Assembly (NCBI GenBank): GCA_963833505.1
Contig: CAWHYG010000007.1
Coordinates: forward strand, 186,001-250,000
Length of the DNA: 64,000 nucleotides
Direction: 5' to 3'
Source: CAWHYG01 sp963833505
GTDB taxonomy: Bacteria > Eisenbacteria > RBG-16-71-46 > CAIMUX01
Under the pieces are notes generated by a model, which made no database searches, was not told the DNA's origin, and worked only from the letters and a program-made list of their open reading frames with translations. Within the stretch, counting starts at the first letter, position 1; each line of letters starts with the position of its first letter. Made by a program: the position numbers and the translations under genes. Positions 52,774 through 63,600 of the stretch are shown here, piece after piece.

Positions 52774-54195
52774 ATGTTCACGAAGATTCTGGTCGCCAAT
52801 CGGGGCGAGATCGCGGTGCGGATCATCCGCGCCTGCCAGGAACTGGGCGTGGCCACCGTCGCCGTCTACTCGGACGCGGACCGGGATTCCCTCCACGTGC
52901 GCATGGCGGACGAAGGCATCTGCATCGGTCCGGCGCCGAGCCGGGAAAGCTATCTCAACGTGACCCGCGTCATGAGCGCGGCCCAGATCTCCAACGCCGA
53001 CGCGATCCATCCCGGATACGGGTTCCTGGCGGAGAATCATCAGTTCGCCGAGGCGGTCGAGACTTCCGGCCTGACCTTCATCGGGCCGGCGCCCGAGTCG
53101 ATCCGCGTCATGGGCGACAAGAGCATCGCCAAGGCGACGATGAAGGCGGCGGGAGTGCCGGTGGTTCCGGGCAGCGAAGGAACCGTCGACGATGTGGCCG
53201 TCGCCCTGGTCCTGGCGGAACGCATTGGATACCCCATCATCCTCAAGGCCAAGGACGGCGGCGGCGGAAAGGGCATGCGCGTGGTCTCGGCTCCGGAGGA
53301 GCTGGAGCGCCAGTACCAGACGGCGCAGAACGAAGCAGCGGCCGCGTTCGGCAACGGCGCCCTCTACCTGGAGAAGTACCTGCGCGCTCCCCGGCACATC
53401 GAGATCCAGCTCGCGGGGGACACGGCCGGACGCGTGGTCCACTTCTTCGAACGGGATTGTTCGATCCAGCGGCGGCATCAGAAGCTGCTCGAAGAGACTC
53501 CCAGCCCGGGGCTGAATCTGCAGACGCGCGAGGCCATGGGTCGGGTGGCCTGCGAGGGGGCGGGCGCCATCGGCTACCGGGGCCTGGGCACGATGGAGTT
53601 CCTGCTCGACCAGGACGGCTCCTACTACTTCATGGAGATGAACACCCGGCTCCAGGTGGAGCATCCGGTGACGGAAATGGTCACGGGCATCGACCTCGTC
53701 AAGTTGCAGATCCGGATCGCCGCGGGCGAGCCGATTCCCTTCGGCCAGTCGGACATCGTGCAGCGGGGACACGCCATCGAATGCCGGATCAACGCGGAAT
53801 CGCCGCACCAGGGGTTCCGTCCCTGCCCCGGCACCGTGACCGGTTTCCACATCTCGGGAGGCTTCGGCATCCGGCTCGACAGCCATGTCTACGCGGGTTA
53901 CGCCATCCCGCCGCACTACGACTCCATGATCGCGAAGCTCATCGCTCACGGGCGCGACCGGGAAGAGGCCGTCGCCCGGATGTCGCGGGCTCTCCGGGAG
54001 TCGGTCATCGAGGGCATCGACACCACTATTCCCTACCATCGGGCGATCCTGTCCGACCCGGACTTCCTGGCCGGCCGGTTCGACACCCGTTTCGTCGAGC
54101 TGCATAAACTGACATCCGAGCGCGAAGGCGGCGCCGGCGCGTCCGCGCCTCGATCCGAGGCCCAGGCGGCGCCGCGGGCCTCCGGAACGGCATGA
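52774..54195 (+). CDS. accC: Biotin carboxylase subunit of acetyl-CoA carboxylase
   Basis: 473 residues from ATG 52774, with CAGGAGGCG upstream. The ATP-grasp enzyme carboxylates the biotin of AccB. It begins FTKILVANRGEIAVRIIRAC; then AIHPGYGFLAEN, ILKAKDGGGGKGMRVV (glycine-rich loop), HIEIQLAGD, RDCSIQRRHQKLLEETP and MEMNTRLQVEHPVTEMVTG (metal and biotin site) are intact. A 25-residue Ala-rich tail extends beyond the usual end. Family length is about 445-450. Confidence 0.97.
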   Translation: MFTKILVANRGEIAVRIIRACQELGVATVAVYSDADRDSLHVRMADEGICIGPAPSRESYLNVTRVMSAAQISNADAIHPGYGFLAENHQFAEAVETSGLTFIGPAPESIRVMGDKSIAKATMKAAGVPVVPGSEGTVDDVAVALVLAERIGYPIILKAKDGGGGKGMRVVSAPEELERQYQTAQNEAAAAFGNGALYLEKYLRAPRHIEIQLAGDTAGRVVHFFERDCSIQRRHQKLLEETPSPGLNLQTREAMGRVACEGAGAIGYRGLGTMEFLLDQDGSYYFMEMNTRLQVEHPVTEMVTGIDLVKLQIRIAAGEPIPFGQSDIVQRGHAIECRINAESPHQGFRPCPGTVTGFHISGGFGIRLDSHVYAGYAIPPHYDSMIAKLIAHGRDREEAVARMSRALRESVIEGIDTTIPYHRAILSDPDFLAGRFDTRFVELHKLTSEREGGAGASAPRSEAQAAPRASGTA

Positions 54196-54247
54196 ACCCC
54201 ACCCGGAGCGGATCCAGGATCCGCGCCGGCCCGGAGTTGAACGCACC

Positions 54248-55042
54248 ATGAAGATTGAGCTTCTGTTGACCGGCGGGGAGGTTCCTGATTTCCACGCCAA
54301 GGGGAGGCGCATCGTGCTGGTGGACGTGCTGCGCGCCGGCACCAGCCTGGCGGTCGCCCTCGAATCCGGCGCCGAACGCATCGTGCCCGCGGAGTCGGTT
54401 GAAGCGGCCAAGAAGCTGCTGGCGCTGCTGGATCGAAAGAGCACGCTTCTGGCGGGGGAGATGGACGGAGCCAAGCTTCCGGGCTTCGACCTGGGCAACT
54501 CGCCCGGCGAGTTCCGCGACGCCCAGATCGCGGGCAAGACCATCGTCTTCAGCTCCAGCGATGGAGCGCCGCTCATGGCGCGGATGTGGGACGCGGCCGA
54601 GATGCCCCTGCTTTCGTTCGTGAACATCCAGGCCGTGACCGACTATCTGCTGGCCATGGAGGAGACCGACCTCTCGGTGATCTGCGCGGGCCGGGAAGGC
54701 CGCTTCAGCATGGAGGATGCGGTCTGCGCCGGCATGCTCTGCGAGCGGCTCGCCGGGAAGTCGTCGGATCTCGAGACCAATGACGCGGGCCGGGCCGCCC
54801 TGTTGCTCTACCGGGCCCGCGCCGCCGATCTGACCGAAGTGCTGCGGACCTGCTCGAGCGGGCTTTTCCTCAAGAGCCTGGGGCTGGAGGCGGATCTGGA
54901 CGAGGCCGCCCGCGTCGACTCGATCCGGCTGGTGCCGGTGGTTCGCGAGGGACGGATCACGGCGATTCGCCCGCCCTGGCCGGCGCCCGCCGTGGACCCG
55001 CCGGTCAGTGGGTCACCTTCCAGAAGAGCAGCCCGCCGATAG
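54248..55042 (+). CDS. comB: 2-phosphosulfolactate phosphatase family (ComB-like)
   Basis: 264 residues. The ComB family shows IVLVDVLRAGTSLAVALESG near the start, LLAGEMDGAKLPGFDLGNSP and SSSDGAPLMARM, then VICAGREGRFSMEDAVCAGM. These are the Mg-binding and substrate-binding blocks of phosphosulfolactate phosphatase. In archaea the enzyme serves coenzyme M synthesis; bacterial members are widespread without coenzyme M, so the substrate here is uncertain. Its end overlaps the convergent lptG gene by 38 bp. Confidence 0.82.
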   Translation: MKIELLLTGGEVPDFHAKGRRIVLVDVLRAGTSLAVALESGAERIVPAESVEAAKKLLALLDRKSTLLAGEMDGAKLPGFDLGNSPGEFRDAQIAGKTIVFSSSDGAPLMARMWDAAEMPLLSFVNIQAVTDYLLAMEETDLSVICAGREGRFSMEDAVCAGMLCERLAGKSSDLETNDAGRAALLLYRARAADLTEVLRTCSSGLFLKSLGLEADLDEAARVDSIRLVPVVREGRITAIRPPWPAPAVDPPVSGSPSRRAARR

Positions 55043-56114
55043 CTCCGAAGACCAGATTCCCGAGCCAGGCCGCCAGCATCGGGGGAAGATCCCCGTTGTA
55101 CCCCAGCGCCTGGCCGACTCGGATGAAGGAGAAGTAGGCGAACCCCACCGAGACGCTGATGCCGAATCCCAGCGCCAGGTTGCCGCCCCGGACCACCCGG
55201 AGGGACAGGGCGGTCCCGAGCAGGACCATGATCAGGTTGGCCAGGGGGAACGAGGCGCGGAGATGGAAGTTCGTCATGTGCTTCTGAACGCCCCCGCCGC
55301 TTTCCCGCACCCGCCGCGCGAAGGCGAGCAGGTTCTTCATGCTCATGTGAAAGGGATCCTCGTTCAAGCGGGCGAAGTCTCCCGGCACCTCCGCCAGCGA
55401 GCTGTTGCCGTAGTACTGGAAGTGGAGGACGGTCTCGGAGGAATCGCGGAAGGACCGGTCGTAGCCGCGAAAGAAGCGCCAGGTCCCTTGCAGGTACTCG
55501 GCCGACTCCGCGTCGATCCTCCGGCGGATCTCCGGCCGTTGGATGAACTGGAGGGAGACGCCGCGAAGGGCCTGGGCTCCCGCGTCGTAGTACTGGGCCA
55601 CGTAGAAGCGCCTCTGGGCGCCCAGGAACCGGACCTCGGTCTGGCTCTCGCGGTCGGCGTCGGACTGCTTTCGGATCTCCTCGGAGAGAATGCGCTGCTG
55701 TCGCGCGTAGCTCGACGGACCGATGGCTTCGTTCATGACGTACTGGCCGATCGAGACCAGGAGGGCGGTCAGGAGCAGCGGCCGGGCCAGGCGCCATGGG
55801 CTTTCTCCCGCTCCCTGCATGGCGGTGACCTCGTTGTTCTTCCGGAGCGCGCTCAATCCCAAGAGGGCGCCGAGCAGAAGCGCCAGGGGCAGCACCTCGG
55901 TCAGGGTGGTGGGCAGCCCGTTGCCGTAGTAGCGGAGGACCATGAGAGGCGTGGCGTGGTTGTCCACGAAGACGTCGAGCTTCTCGAAGAGGTCGACGAT
56001 GATGAACAGGCCGACGAAGCTGACCAGCCCGAGGAGGGAGTAGCCCAGGAACTCCCGGAGCAGGTATCGGTCGAGGATTCTCACGCCGATCCTTCCGCCG
56101 CCGCCCCGTCTCAT
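55005..56114 (-). CDS. lptG: LPS export ABC transporter permease LptG
   Basis: 369 residues from ATG 56114, which overlaps the lptF stop (ATGA). YjgP/YjgQ family: an N-terminal membrane block (ILDRYLLREFLGYSLLGLVS, TLTEVLPLALLLGALLGLSA, LRKNNEVTAMQGAGESPWRL), a periplasmic beta-jellyroll-like middle (FLGAQRRFYVAQYYDAGAQA) and a C-terminal membrane block (FPLANLIMVLLGTALSLRV). With LptF and the LptB ATPase (not in this window) it extracts LPS from the inner membrane. Its 3' end overlaps comB on the other strand. Confidence 0.92.
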   Translation of the reverse strand: MRRGGGGRIGVRILDRYLLREFLGYSLLGLVSFVGLFIIVDLFEKLDVFVDNHATPLMVLRYYGNGLPTTLTEVLPLALLLGALLGLSALRKNNEVTAMQGAGESPWRLARPLLLTALLVSIGQYVMNEAIGPSSYARQQRILSEEIRKQSDADRESQTEVRFLGAQRRFYVAQYYDAGAQALRGVSLQFIQRPEIRRRIDAESAEYLQGTWRFFRGYDRSFRDSSETVLHFQYYGNSSLAEVPGDFARLNEDPFHMSMKNLLAFARRVRESGGGVQKHMTNFHLRASFPLANLIMVLLGTALSLRVVRGGNLALGFGISVSVGFAYFSFIRVGQALGYNGDLPPMLAAWLGNLVFGAIGGLLFWKVTH

Positions 56115-57485
56115 ATCGACCGGGCCCGCGCGCGGCGGGCCGGCTGGCCCGAAGTGATGGCCCGGGCCGTCAGGTAGAGACCGAGGAGGCCGAGGACGAT
56201 GTTCGGAAGCCACATCGCCAGCCAGGGGGAGATGATCAGGCGGTCGGCCAGTTGCTCGCCTCCGACCAGGCAAAGGTAGTAGAACAGGAAGAAGACCACG
56301 CTGAAGAACGCCGCCGCCATCCCTCCGCGCCGGGCCATGGTTCCGAGCGGGGCGCCCACGAGAACGAACACGATGCAGGCGACCGGAATCGAGAGCTTCT
56401 TCTGGATCTCGACCCGGTAGCTGCTGATCTGGCGTTTGACCGAGCTGATCTCGTCCATTCTGGGATCGGATCTTCTCGGCCTCGAGCTTCTGCTCCGACG
56501 TCCAGCTCGGGGGAGCGCCGGAAGGCACGGCGGGAGCACGGTGGCGGAGGGCGCCGAGCAGGACGGCCGCTTGGAGGAGGGGAACGGGATAGACCCGATT
56601 CAGGTCGGCCAGGCTCTTGACCGGAAGTTTCGTCATCTCCTGCCGGATGAGCGTGTCCTGCCGCGCCTGCTCGGTCCGGAGCGTGCGCACGGCGGCCTCC
56701 ATGGCCGGGATCGACATCTCCCGCTGGCCGCGCTGATGTTCCATCGTGGTCCGGAACTGATCGGTCGGGTCGCTGATGTTGAGGGTCTGGGCGTCGAAAC
56801 GGAGCCGCCGATACTCGCCCGTCGTCGAGGTCGGATCGGCCTCGTGGATCTCGCCGTCCACGAGGTCCAGCGTGAGCGAGTTCGTGTCCGCGCGGAACCG
56901 GAGCGTACCGGTGCGCGCCAGGATGGTCCTCGGCGAGATCGGATGGGTTCTCCCGTCCAGGATGAGCACATCCCGCATCGCTCCGGTGGCGTCGTCCAGG
57001 TGGCCGATCCAGAGGTCGTACCCCCGGAAGTCGGTGATCATCACCCCCTCGCGGATCTGGGCGGTCGGGTGCTTCCGGGAGACGTCGCTCAAGGTCTGCG
57101 AGTATCCGTAGTTCATGTCGGGCAGGATGTAGTTGTTGAAGAGCGCCAGCACCCCGGCCACAATCACGGAAGCTGCAAGCGCCGGGCGCAGCACGGTCAT
57201 GAGGTGGACGCCGCTGGCCCGGATCGCGATGATCTCGTTGTCCTGGCTAAGGCGGCCGAAGGTCATCAGGACGGAGACCAGGACTCCGCAAGGCACGGAG
57301 AGGGCGACCATCCAGCCGAGGGCCAGGACGAAGAGCTTGAGGACGATCCAGGCGCCGACGCCCTTGACGATGAGGAGCTCCAGAAGGTCCAGGAGCATGT
57401 CGATCGTCAGGAGAAAGGTCACGAAGCCGAACCCGATGAAGAACGGCCCGACCAGGGATCGGGCCACATAGCGTTTCAGGATCAT
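56111..57485 (-). CDS. lptF: LPS export ABC transporter permease LptF, frameshifted
   Basis: The first part (ILKRYVARSLVGPFFIGFGF, VLMTFGRLSQDNEIIAIRAS, ILPDMNYGYSQTL) is a normal LptF N-terminus plus periplasmic domain. After EQKLEAEKIRS the frame degenerates, while the family C-terminus continues one frame over: MDEISSVKRQISSYRVEIQK then LSIPVACIVFVLVGAPLGTM, to the TGA at 56111. Removing one G from the GGG at 56462-56464 fuses the two halves cleanly. LptF is normally needed for LPS transport and lptG is intact, so a sequence error is the simplest explanation. Read uncorrected, the lptF and lptG frames would appear as one fused protein. Confidence 0.88.
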
Positions 57486-57588
57486 CCGTGCCTTTTTTCC
57501 ATCTTCGGGGGCCCGGCGCCCCCCCGATGCCGCCCGAGACGGGCGACCTCCCTGTTCGAACCCCTCAGCATCATACCCGCTCCCGGCC

Positions 57589-57616
57589 GAACTTGTCCCG
57601 GTCCCAGGAGTATAAG
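57589..57616 (+). promoter_or_regulatory. Candidate promoter of the sprA-like gene
   Basis: GAACTT (57589-57594) and TATAAG (57611-57616) are 16 bp apart in the 214-bp divergent region between lptF and the sprA-like gene. The first box resembles an ECF -35 element, the second a sigma70 -10, so assignment to one sigma factor is unclear. The remainder of the gap shows no gene. Confidence 0.3.
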
Positions 57617-57699
57617 CGGGTAGTACGGGGAGACCGCGAGGTTCGAAATCTCGCCGCTGGAATGCGGCGCCCTGGAGTGTCTTGAAGCGACGATCCGGA

Positions 57700-60600
57700 A
57701 TGATCCGGCGCCGAAGCTCCGGAGTCTGCGCCCTCTTCCTGCTCCTTCTGTTCGCGGCGGGGCCAACCGGTCCCCGGAGAACTGGAGCGGAGTCGGAGTT
57801 TGCCGTGCCCGGCGGCGCGGCCGCTCATCCGGCGGACGGGGCGGGAGCTCCCGCATCCGATCCGGGGCGGGGTGCGGATGAGACGCAGCCTGATTCCGCC
57901 AAGGTCGCGCCTCCGGACACCCTGCCCGCGCCTCGCGCCAGGCCGATTCCCCCGGTCTCGAACTCCGCGGCTCGGCCGGATTCCGCGCGGTCGGTGGGTC
58001 CGGACACGCTGCCGGCGTCCCATCCCACGCCGGCTCCGCAGGCGGCCACGACCGCGGCTCGGCCGGATTCCGCGCGGTCGGTGGGTCCGGACACGCTGCC
58101 GGCGTCCTATCCCACGCCGGCTCCGCAGGCGGCCACGACCGCGGCTCGGCCGGATTCCGCGCGGTCGGCGCGTCCGGACACGCTGCCGCCTTCCAATCCG
58201 GCGCCGGCTCCGCAGGCGGCCACGGCCGCCGCTCGAGCCGATTCCTTCCGGGTGGCCCTGCCCGACACCCTGCCGATCCCAGCCCCGGTGGAGGAGATCA
58301 CCTCCTCCGACACCAGCCGAGCCGGCCTACCTGTTGAGAATCCAGCGCAACCGGACACCTCCAAGGGCCGCGGGACCAAAGCGGCTCCGGTGGCGGCTGC
58401 GGGAGTCCTGGCTGCCGCGCTCGCCGCCGGCGATACGGCGGCCGTCCGCCAGGCGTTCGCGCAATTTCCGTTCTGGGTTCCGCCCCCGGGACTGTGCCCG
58501 AGTCAACAGGCGTTTCTCTTTCGGGTCGTCTCCGAGGAGCGGTGGGCCGACGTCATCCGGACCGGAGGGTTTCTCAAGCCTGAGATCCAGATGCGTGAAG
58601 ACAGCCTGACCGCGCGGCTCATCATCCCGGAGGCGCCTCGCCTGAGCCTTGCCGACCAGGTGACCCAGCAGGCGTCACCCCACGCCGACGACGGCGCGAT
58701 CGAGCTCACGCGGACGGTCCGGGACACGCCGGTGGAGCCTCCGGTTCGAATGACCCAGGCCGAATACCTGTCGCGTCTGACCCAGACGCAGTTCCGGCAG
58801 TTCTGGAAGGAGACGGTGGATCAGAGCCTCCGGAACAACGCGACCCAGGAAAACGGCCGGAAAGGGCTGCTCCGATTCGATCTGCCCGTCCAGCTTCCCT
58901 CGCAGCTTCAGACCATCTTCGGGGCCGGCAATCCCGATCTGTCCTGGCGCGGAAGCGAGAAGATGTCGTTCGGCGGCACTTCCATCTGGCATCCCAATCT
59001 GATTGCCAACGAAATCGCCGCCAAGGAGTCGAAGTTCCCCCAGCTCGAGATGAAGCAGGACCTGAACTTCTCCCTCACCGGCACGATCGGGGACAAGGTC
59101 TCGGTGGACCTCGATCAGGCGACCGACACGGCCACGCCGCTCGCGAACAAGATCAAGATCCGCTACAAGGGATACGACGACGAGGTCGTCCAGAAGATCG
59201 ATCTCGGCAACACCAGCCTGAGCCTGCCGGGCACGCAGTACGCCACCTACAGCGGAAACGTCGAAGGCCTGTTCGGAATCAACGCCCTGTCGCGCCTGGG
59301 CCCGGTCGACGTCACGACCATCCTCTCGAAGCAGGAGGGGCAGAACGAGTCGAAGACGGTGAGCGCCGCGGCCGAAACGAAGACGATCCAGATCAACGAC
59401 ATGGACTACATCGCGGGGAAGTACTTCTTCCTGCGCACTCCGAACGGTTGTCCCTGGCAGCTCGACCAGAACTCGCTCAGCGTCTTCCTCGACGACAAGA
59501 ACGGATCCAACGACGTGCAGCAGGGAGCGATTCCGGGGAAAGCGACCCTGGACGGCAACTCCGCCGACGGCGGCCACAGCTATCCGGGCATGTTCTACCG
59601 GCTCCAGCCGGGACCGCCTCCCGACGGCCAGTACGAGATCCAGAATGACGTCTACACCGGCCAGCCGGTGCTGATCCTGAATGACGCACTGAACGACCGG
59701 TACGCCCTCGCCGTGACCTACGCCGGCTGGTATCTCGACGCCAACCTCCACCCCGACCAGGGCAGCCCGATCCACGTCGGTCAGATCGCGGCGGACACGC
59801 TGCGGCTCGAGTTGCTCCGTCCTTCCGTCTCCGATCTCTCGACCAATCGGAGGCAGGGAACCTGGGGCCCGCTGGCCAACCTGGAGCTTCGCAACATGTA
59901 CGATCTCCAGGCTCGAGGGATCCTGAAAGCCGGGTTCCAGCTTCACATCCGGTTGAAGAGCTCAAGCGGCGGAGTCGTCGAGCCCGACCGGATCGGGCAG
60001 ACCACCTTCCTGCAGATGACGGCTCTCGACCTGTCCAAGCAGACCGACACCGGTTACTCGCCCGGCCGCGACGACCTGGTCGACGACCAGTTCATCAGCT
60101 ATCAAAACGGGATTCTCCACTTCCCGGACCTTCGACCCTTCGATCCCGACTCGTCCGACCTGGGGTTGCCTCCGGTACGCTGCAACGGTTTCGCCTACGC
60201 CCGCTATGGTCCGGCCAGCCCGGCCGATCCGACCGATTGGGTGAACTCGACCCTCCGGACCTATGACACCCAGACGGCCTACCGCCCCAGGGTGCTGCCG
60301 ATGTCGCCCGACTCGGCCAGCCTGTTCCGGGCGCCCGCCATCTATGACAACGTGATCCGCCAGGACACCGACAGCCGCTACTACCTGGAGATCACCTACA
60401 GCAGTCCGGTCAGCAAGATCGATCTCGGCGCCGTCGGGATCCTGGCGGGCAGCGAAACGGTGACGGCGGGGGCGAGGACCCTGGTGCGGGACCGCGACTA
60501 TCGGATCGACTACGACGTCGGGGAGGTCGAGATCCTTCCGGCCGCCGGCATCACCGAGTCGGACCAGATCCACGTGACCTACTCCTATCTGCCGTTCGCC

Positions 60601-63600
60601 GGCACGGGCGGACAGAAGACGCTGTTCGGCACCGCCGCCTCCTATGCGCCCGAGCAGGGCAATCTGTCCTTGTCGACCGCCTGGCTCTTCCAGAGCCAGG
60701 GCGGCGTTTCCGGCATCGAAGGGAACCGGCCCCGCCTGGGCCAGGAGCCGTCCCGCACGCTGGTGGGAGAGGTGGCCGGAACGTACAAGACCGACTCCAG
60801 GCTGATCACGAAGCTCATCGACGACATTCCGGGAGTGGACACGCGCCTCCCGACCAAGATCGACCTGGCGGTCGGAGCCGGCATCTCCGTGCCGAACCCG
60901 AACACGAAGAACGTCCTTTACATCGACGACTTCGATGGAGTGAAGGACGACACGCCGCTCAGCATGAACCGGCTGTCCTGGCGATGGAGCTCCATCCCGG
61001 GATCGGACCTGACCGGCGCCGCCCTCCAGACGAAGGCGAATCGACATGGGGAGCTGTGGTGGTACTCCCCGCGCAACATCGTGCATGAGAGGGATCTCCA
61101 GCCGACGCTGGACCAGCAGGAGGGCGAGAACAGCCACCAGGTCATGATGCTGCAGTTCTATCCGCACGTTCCGGACACGGACAGTCCCGACAGTTCCTGG
61201 GCCGGGCTCACCACGCCGATCTCGGTCACCGGCCAGGACTTCTCTCGCGCCCAGTTCCTCGACATCTGGGTCAACGACTTCATCCAGTGGCCCGACGTCC
61301 TGCACCGGCGCCGCGGCAAGCTGCACATCGACCTGGGCAAGGTGAGCGAAGACGCCATGTGGTACAAGAACGACCCGTCCGCTCCGGCTGACCAGTGGAA
61401 GGTCGTGCTCCCGAATGGAAAGCTCGACACCGAGGACGCCAACCGGGACGGCAAGCTCGACCAGACGGAGGACGTTGGTCTGGACGGCATCAAGCACGGC
61501 GATCCGGGGGCCGATCCCAACGACGTCTATCAGTACGATGACAGCGCCCCGGAGTCCGACCAGAAGTACGCGCACGTCAACGGGACCGAGGGCAACCAGA
61601 TTCTCGACACCGAGGACCTGGACGGCGACGGCCAGCTCGAGACCCAGAACTCCTACTTCGAAATCACCGTGGATCTGGGGGACTCGACCCTGTGGCAGAC
61701 CGACGTCTACCGCGACTATCCGGGCTACCGTGGCAAGCTCGATTCGTCCAACGGCTGGCGCCGGATCCGCATCCCCCTGCAGGTGGACACCCTGGTCCAT
61801 CCGGTGTACGACTTCGCCGCCGGTCCTCCGGTCTGGGCCAAGATCTTTCACGCGCGCCTCTGGGTCTCCGGGCTCTCGGCTCCGACCCAGATCGAGCTGG
61901 GCGGCATCGACATCACCGGCAATCGGTGGTTCCAGAGCCAGATCGCCGACTTGAGGGGCCGCCTGCTGCCCGACAGCGCCCTGGCGCCGGGGGAGAGCTT
62001 CTTCATCGGGACGGTGAACAACAAGGACGACGCGTCCATCTATCAGTCGCCGGTGACGATCCAGAAGGACGCCAACAACATCCCCGAGCAGGAGCAGTCC
62101 ATCACGCTGAACCTCACCGAGTTCCAGCCCGGGCACGCGGCCACCATCTACCGGACGTATCCGGACCGCCAGGACTACACCTTGTACAACGACATGCAGT
62201 ACTACGTGAGCGGATACAACCAGGGGAGCTCCAATCTGGTCTGCGGGGTGCGGCTCTGCCGGGACGCGGTCTCCGATTCGGCCAACTATTACGAGTATCA
62301 GATCCCGGTGAAGTCCGAATGGCAGCTCGTCGACATCAATCTGGCCGCCCTGAGCCGGCTGCAGCTTTTGCGTCCCGACACGGTCAGCGGCATGGTGGCG
62401 CAGGATCTCGGTAACGGCGTCCGCATGATCCGGCGGGGAGCGCCCTCGTTGAACAGCGTCCAGAGGATCAGCTTCGTCGTGTACAACACGGGGAGCTTCC
62501 CGGTGACCCAGGGGAGCGTCTGGATCGACGAGCTGCGTCTGACCGACGTCAAGAAGGACGTGGGGCTCGCGGCCCGCATGCACCTGGGGGCGGATCTCGG
62601 CGGCCTGGCCCGTCTGGACCTGAGCTACCAGCGCACGGGGGCCGACTTCCTCACGGTGGGAGCGGATCGCGGCAGCGGCACCACGACGACGACCTGGGGT
62701 TTCGCCGGGTCGAGCGACAACCTGTTCGGATTCGGCGACCGTCTGGGCCTGAACCTGCCGGTCCACGTGACCTACAACGACACGCGGGCCGTGCCGAAGT
62801 TCCGCCCGAACAGCGACCTCATCCTGGACACGCCCCGGACCGGCGACATCTCGGTGACCAACAGCGAGGAGTTTTCGTTCACCGCCCAGCGGAAGCAGTC
62901 CCCGGAGTGGTGGAGCCGGTATCTGCTCGAGCCCTTCTCCTTGAGCGGGCGCGTGAATCGGTCGCTCGATCTCGAGCCCACCAGCCAGGACACCTCGGTG
63001 ACCCGGAGCGGCTCGGTGGCCTGGAACTTCTCTCTCGAGCAATGGGGGGACATCGGGCTGAGCCAGAAGATGAAACTCCGCCTGATCCCCACCATGCTGT
63101 CCGCCACGGTGACCGGCGCGACCACGCAGGACCGGCGCTATTACCGGAGCGACGTCAATTCGGACTACGCGCCTCAGCCCAGCCAGGACCTGACCTCCGC
63201 TGGCCTCGCCTTGTCTGCGGCTGCCCGGCCCTTGACGCCGGTGACCTATCGCATCGACAGCACGCGCGATCTCATGCTCCACGAGGGGGAGATGAAGCTG
63301 TTCGGCATGAACCTGGGGGAGGAGACGGCGCGCCACCACCAGCTCAGCGCTTCAACCGACATTCCAATCCTGAGACAGATCCTGTCCCCGAGGGTGTCCT
63401 GGTCGGGCAACTCCGGTCTGGCCGCCGCCATCCAGACCTCGGTGCTGCCGGGGGAACCCGCGCGGCAGCTCTCCTTCAACAACTCGCGAACGACGGACTG
63501 GGGGGGACGCCTCTCGCTGCCCGATCTGTTCCACGGCCTGACCACCTTCGGGCGCCGTCGCGCCGCCCAGGACACAACCGGCGGAAAGGGGTCGCGGGCC

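Noticed and set aside
56440..56480. Programmed ribosomal frameshift in lptF
   Set aside because: No slippery heptamer or strong downstream structure is evident; a homopolymer error is simpler.
55005..57485. A single fused LptF-LptG protein
   Set aside because: The fused frame contains about 110 residues of Arg/Pro-rich nonsense where the LptF C-terminus lies in another frame; a one-base correction yields two normal overlapping genes.
57548..57575. tRNA T-arm-like GTTCGAACCCC
   Set aside because: The flanks do not form a T-stem, and no acceptor or anticodon arm is found around it.
59962..63339. Very long open frame (over 1100 codons) on the minus strand
   Set aside because: It is antisense to the SprA-like gene, whose plus-strand frame has recognisable family motifs; the minus translation is Val/Arg/Asp/His-rich without domains.
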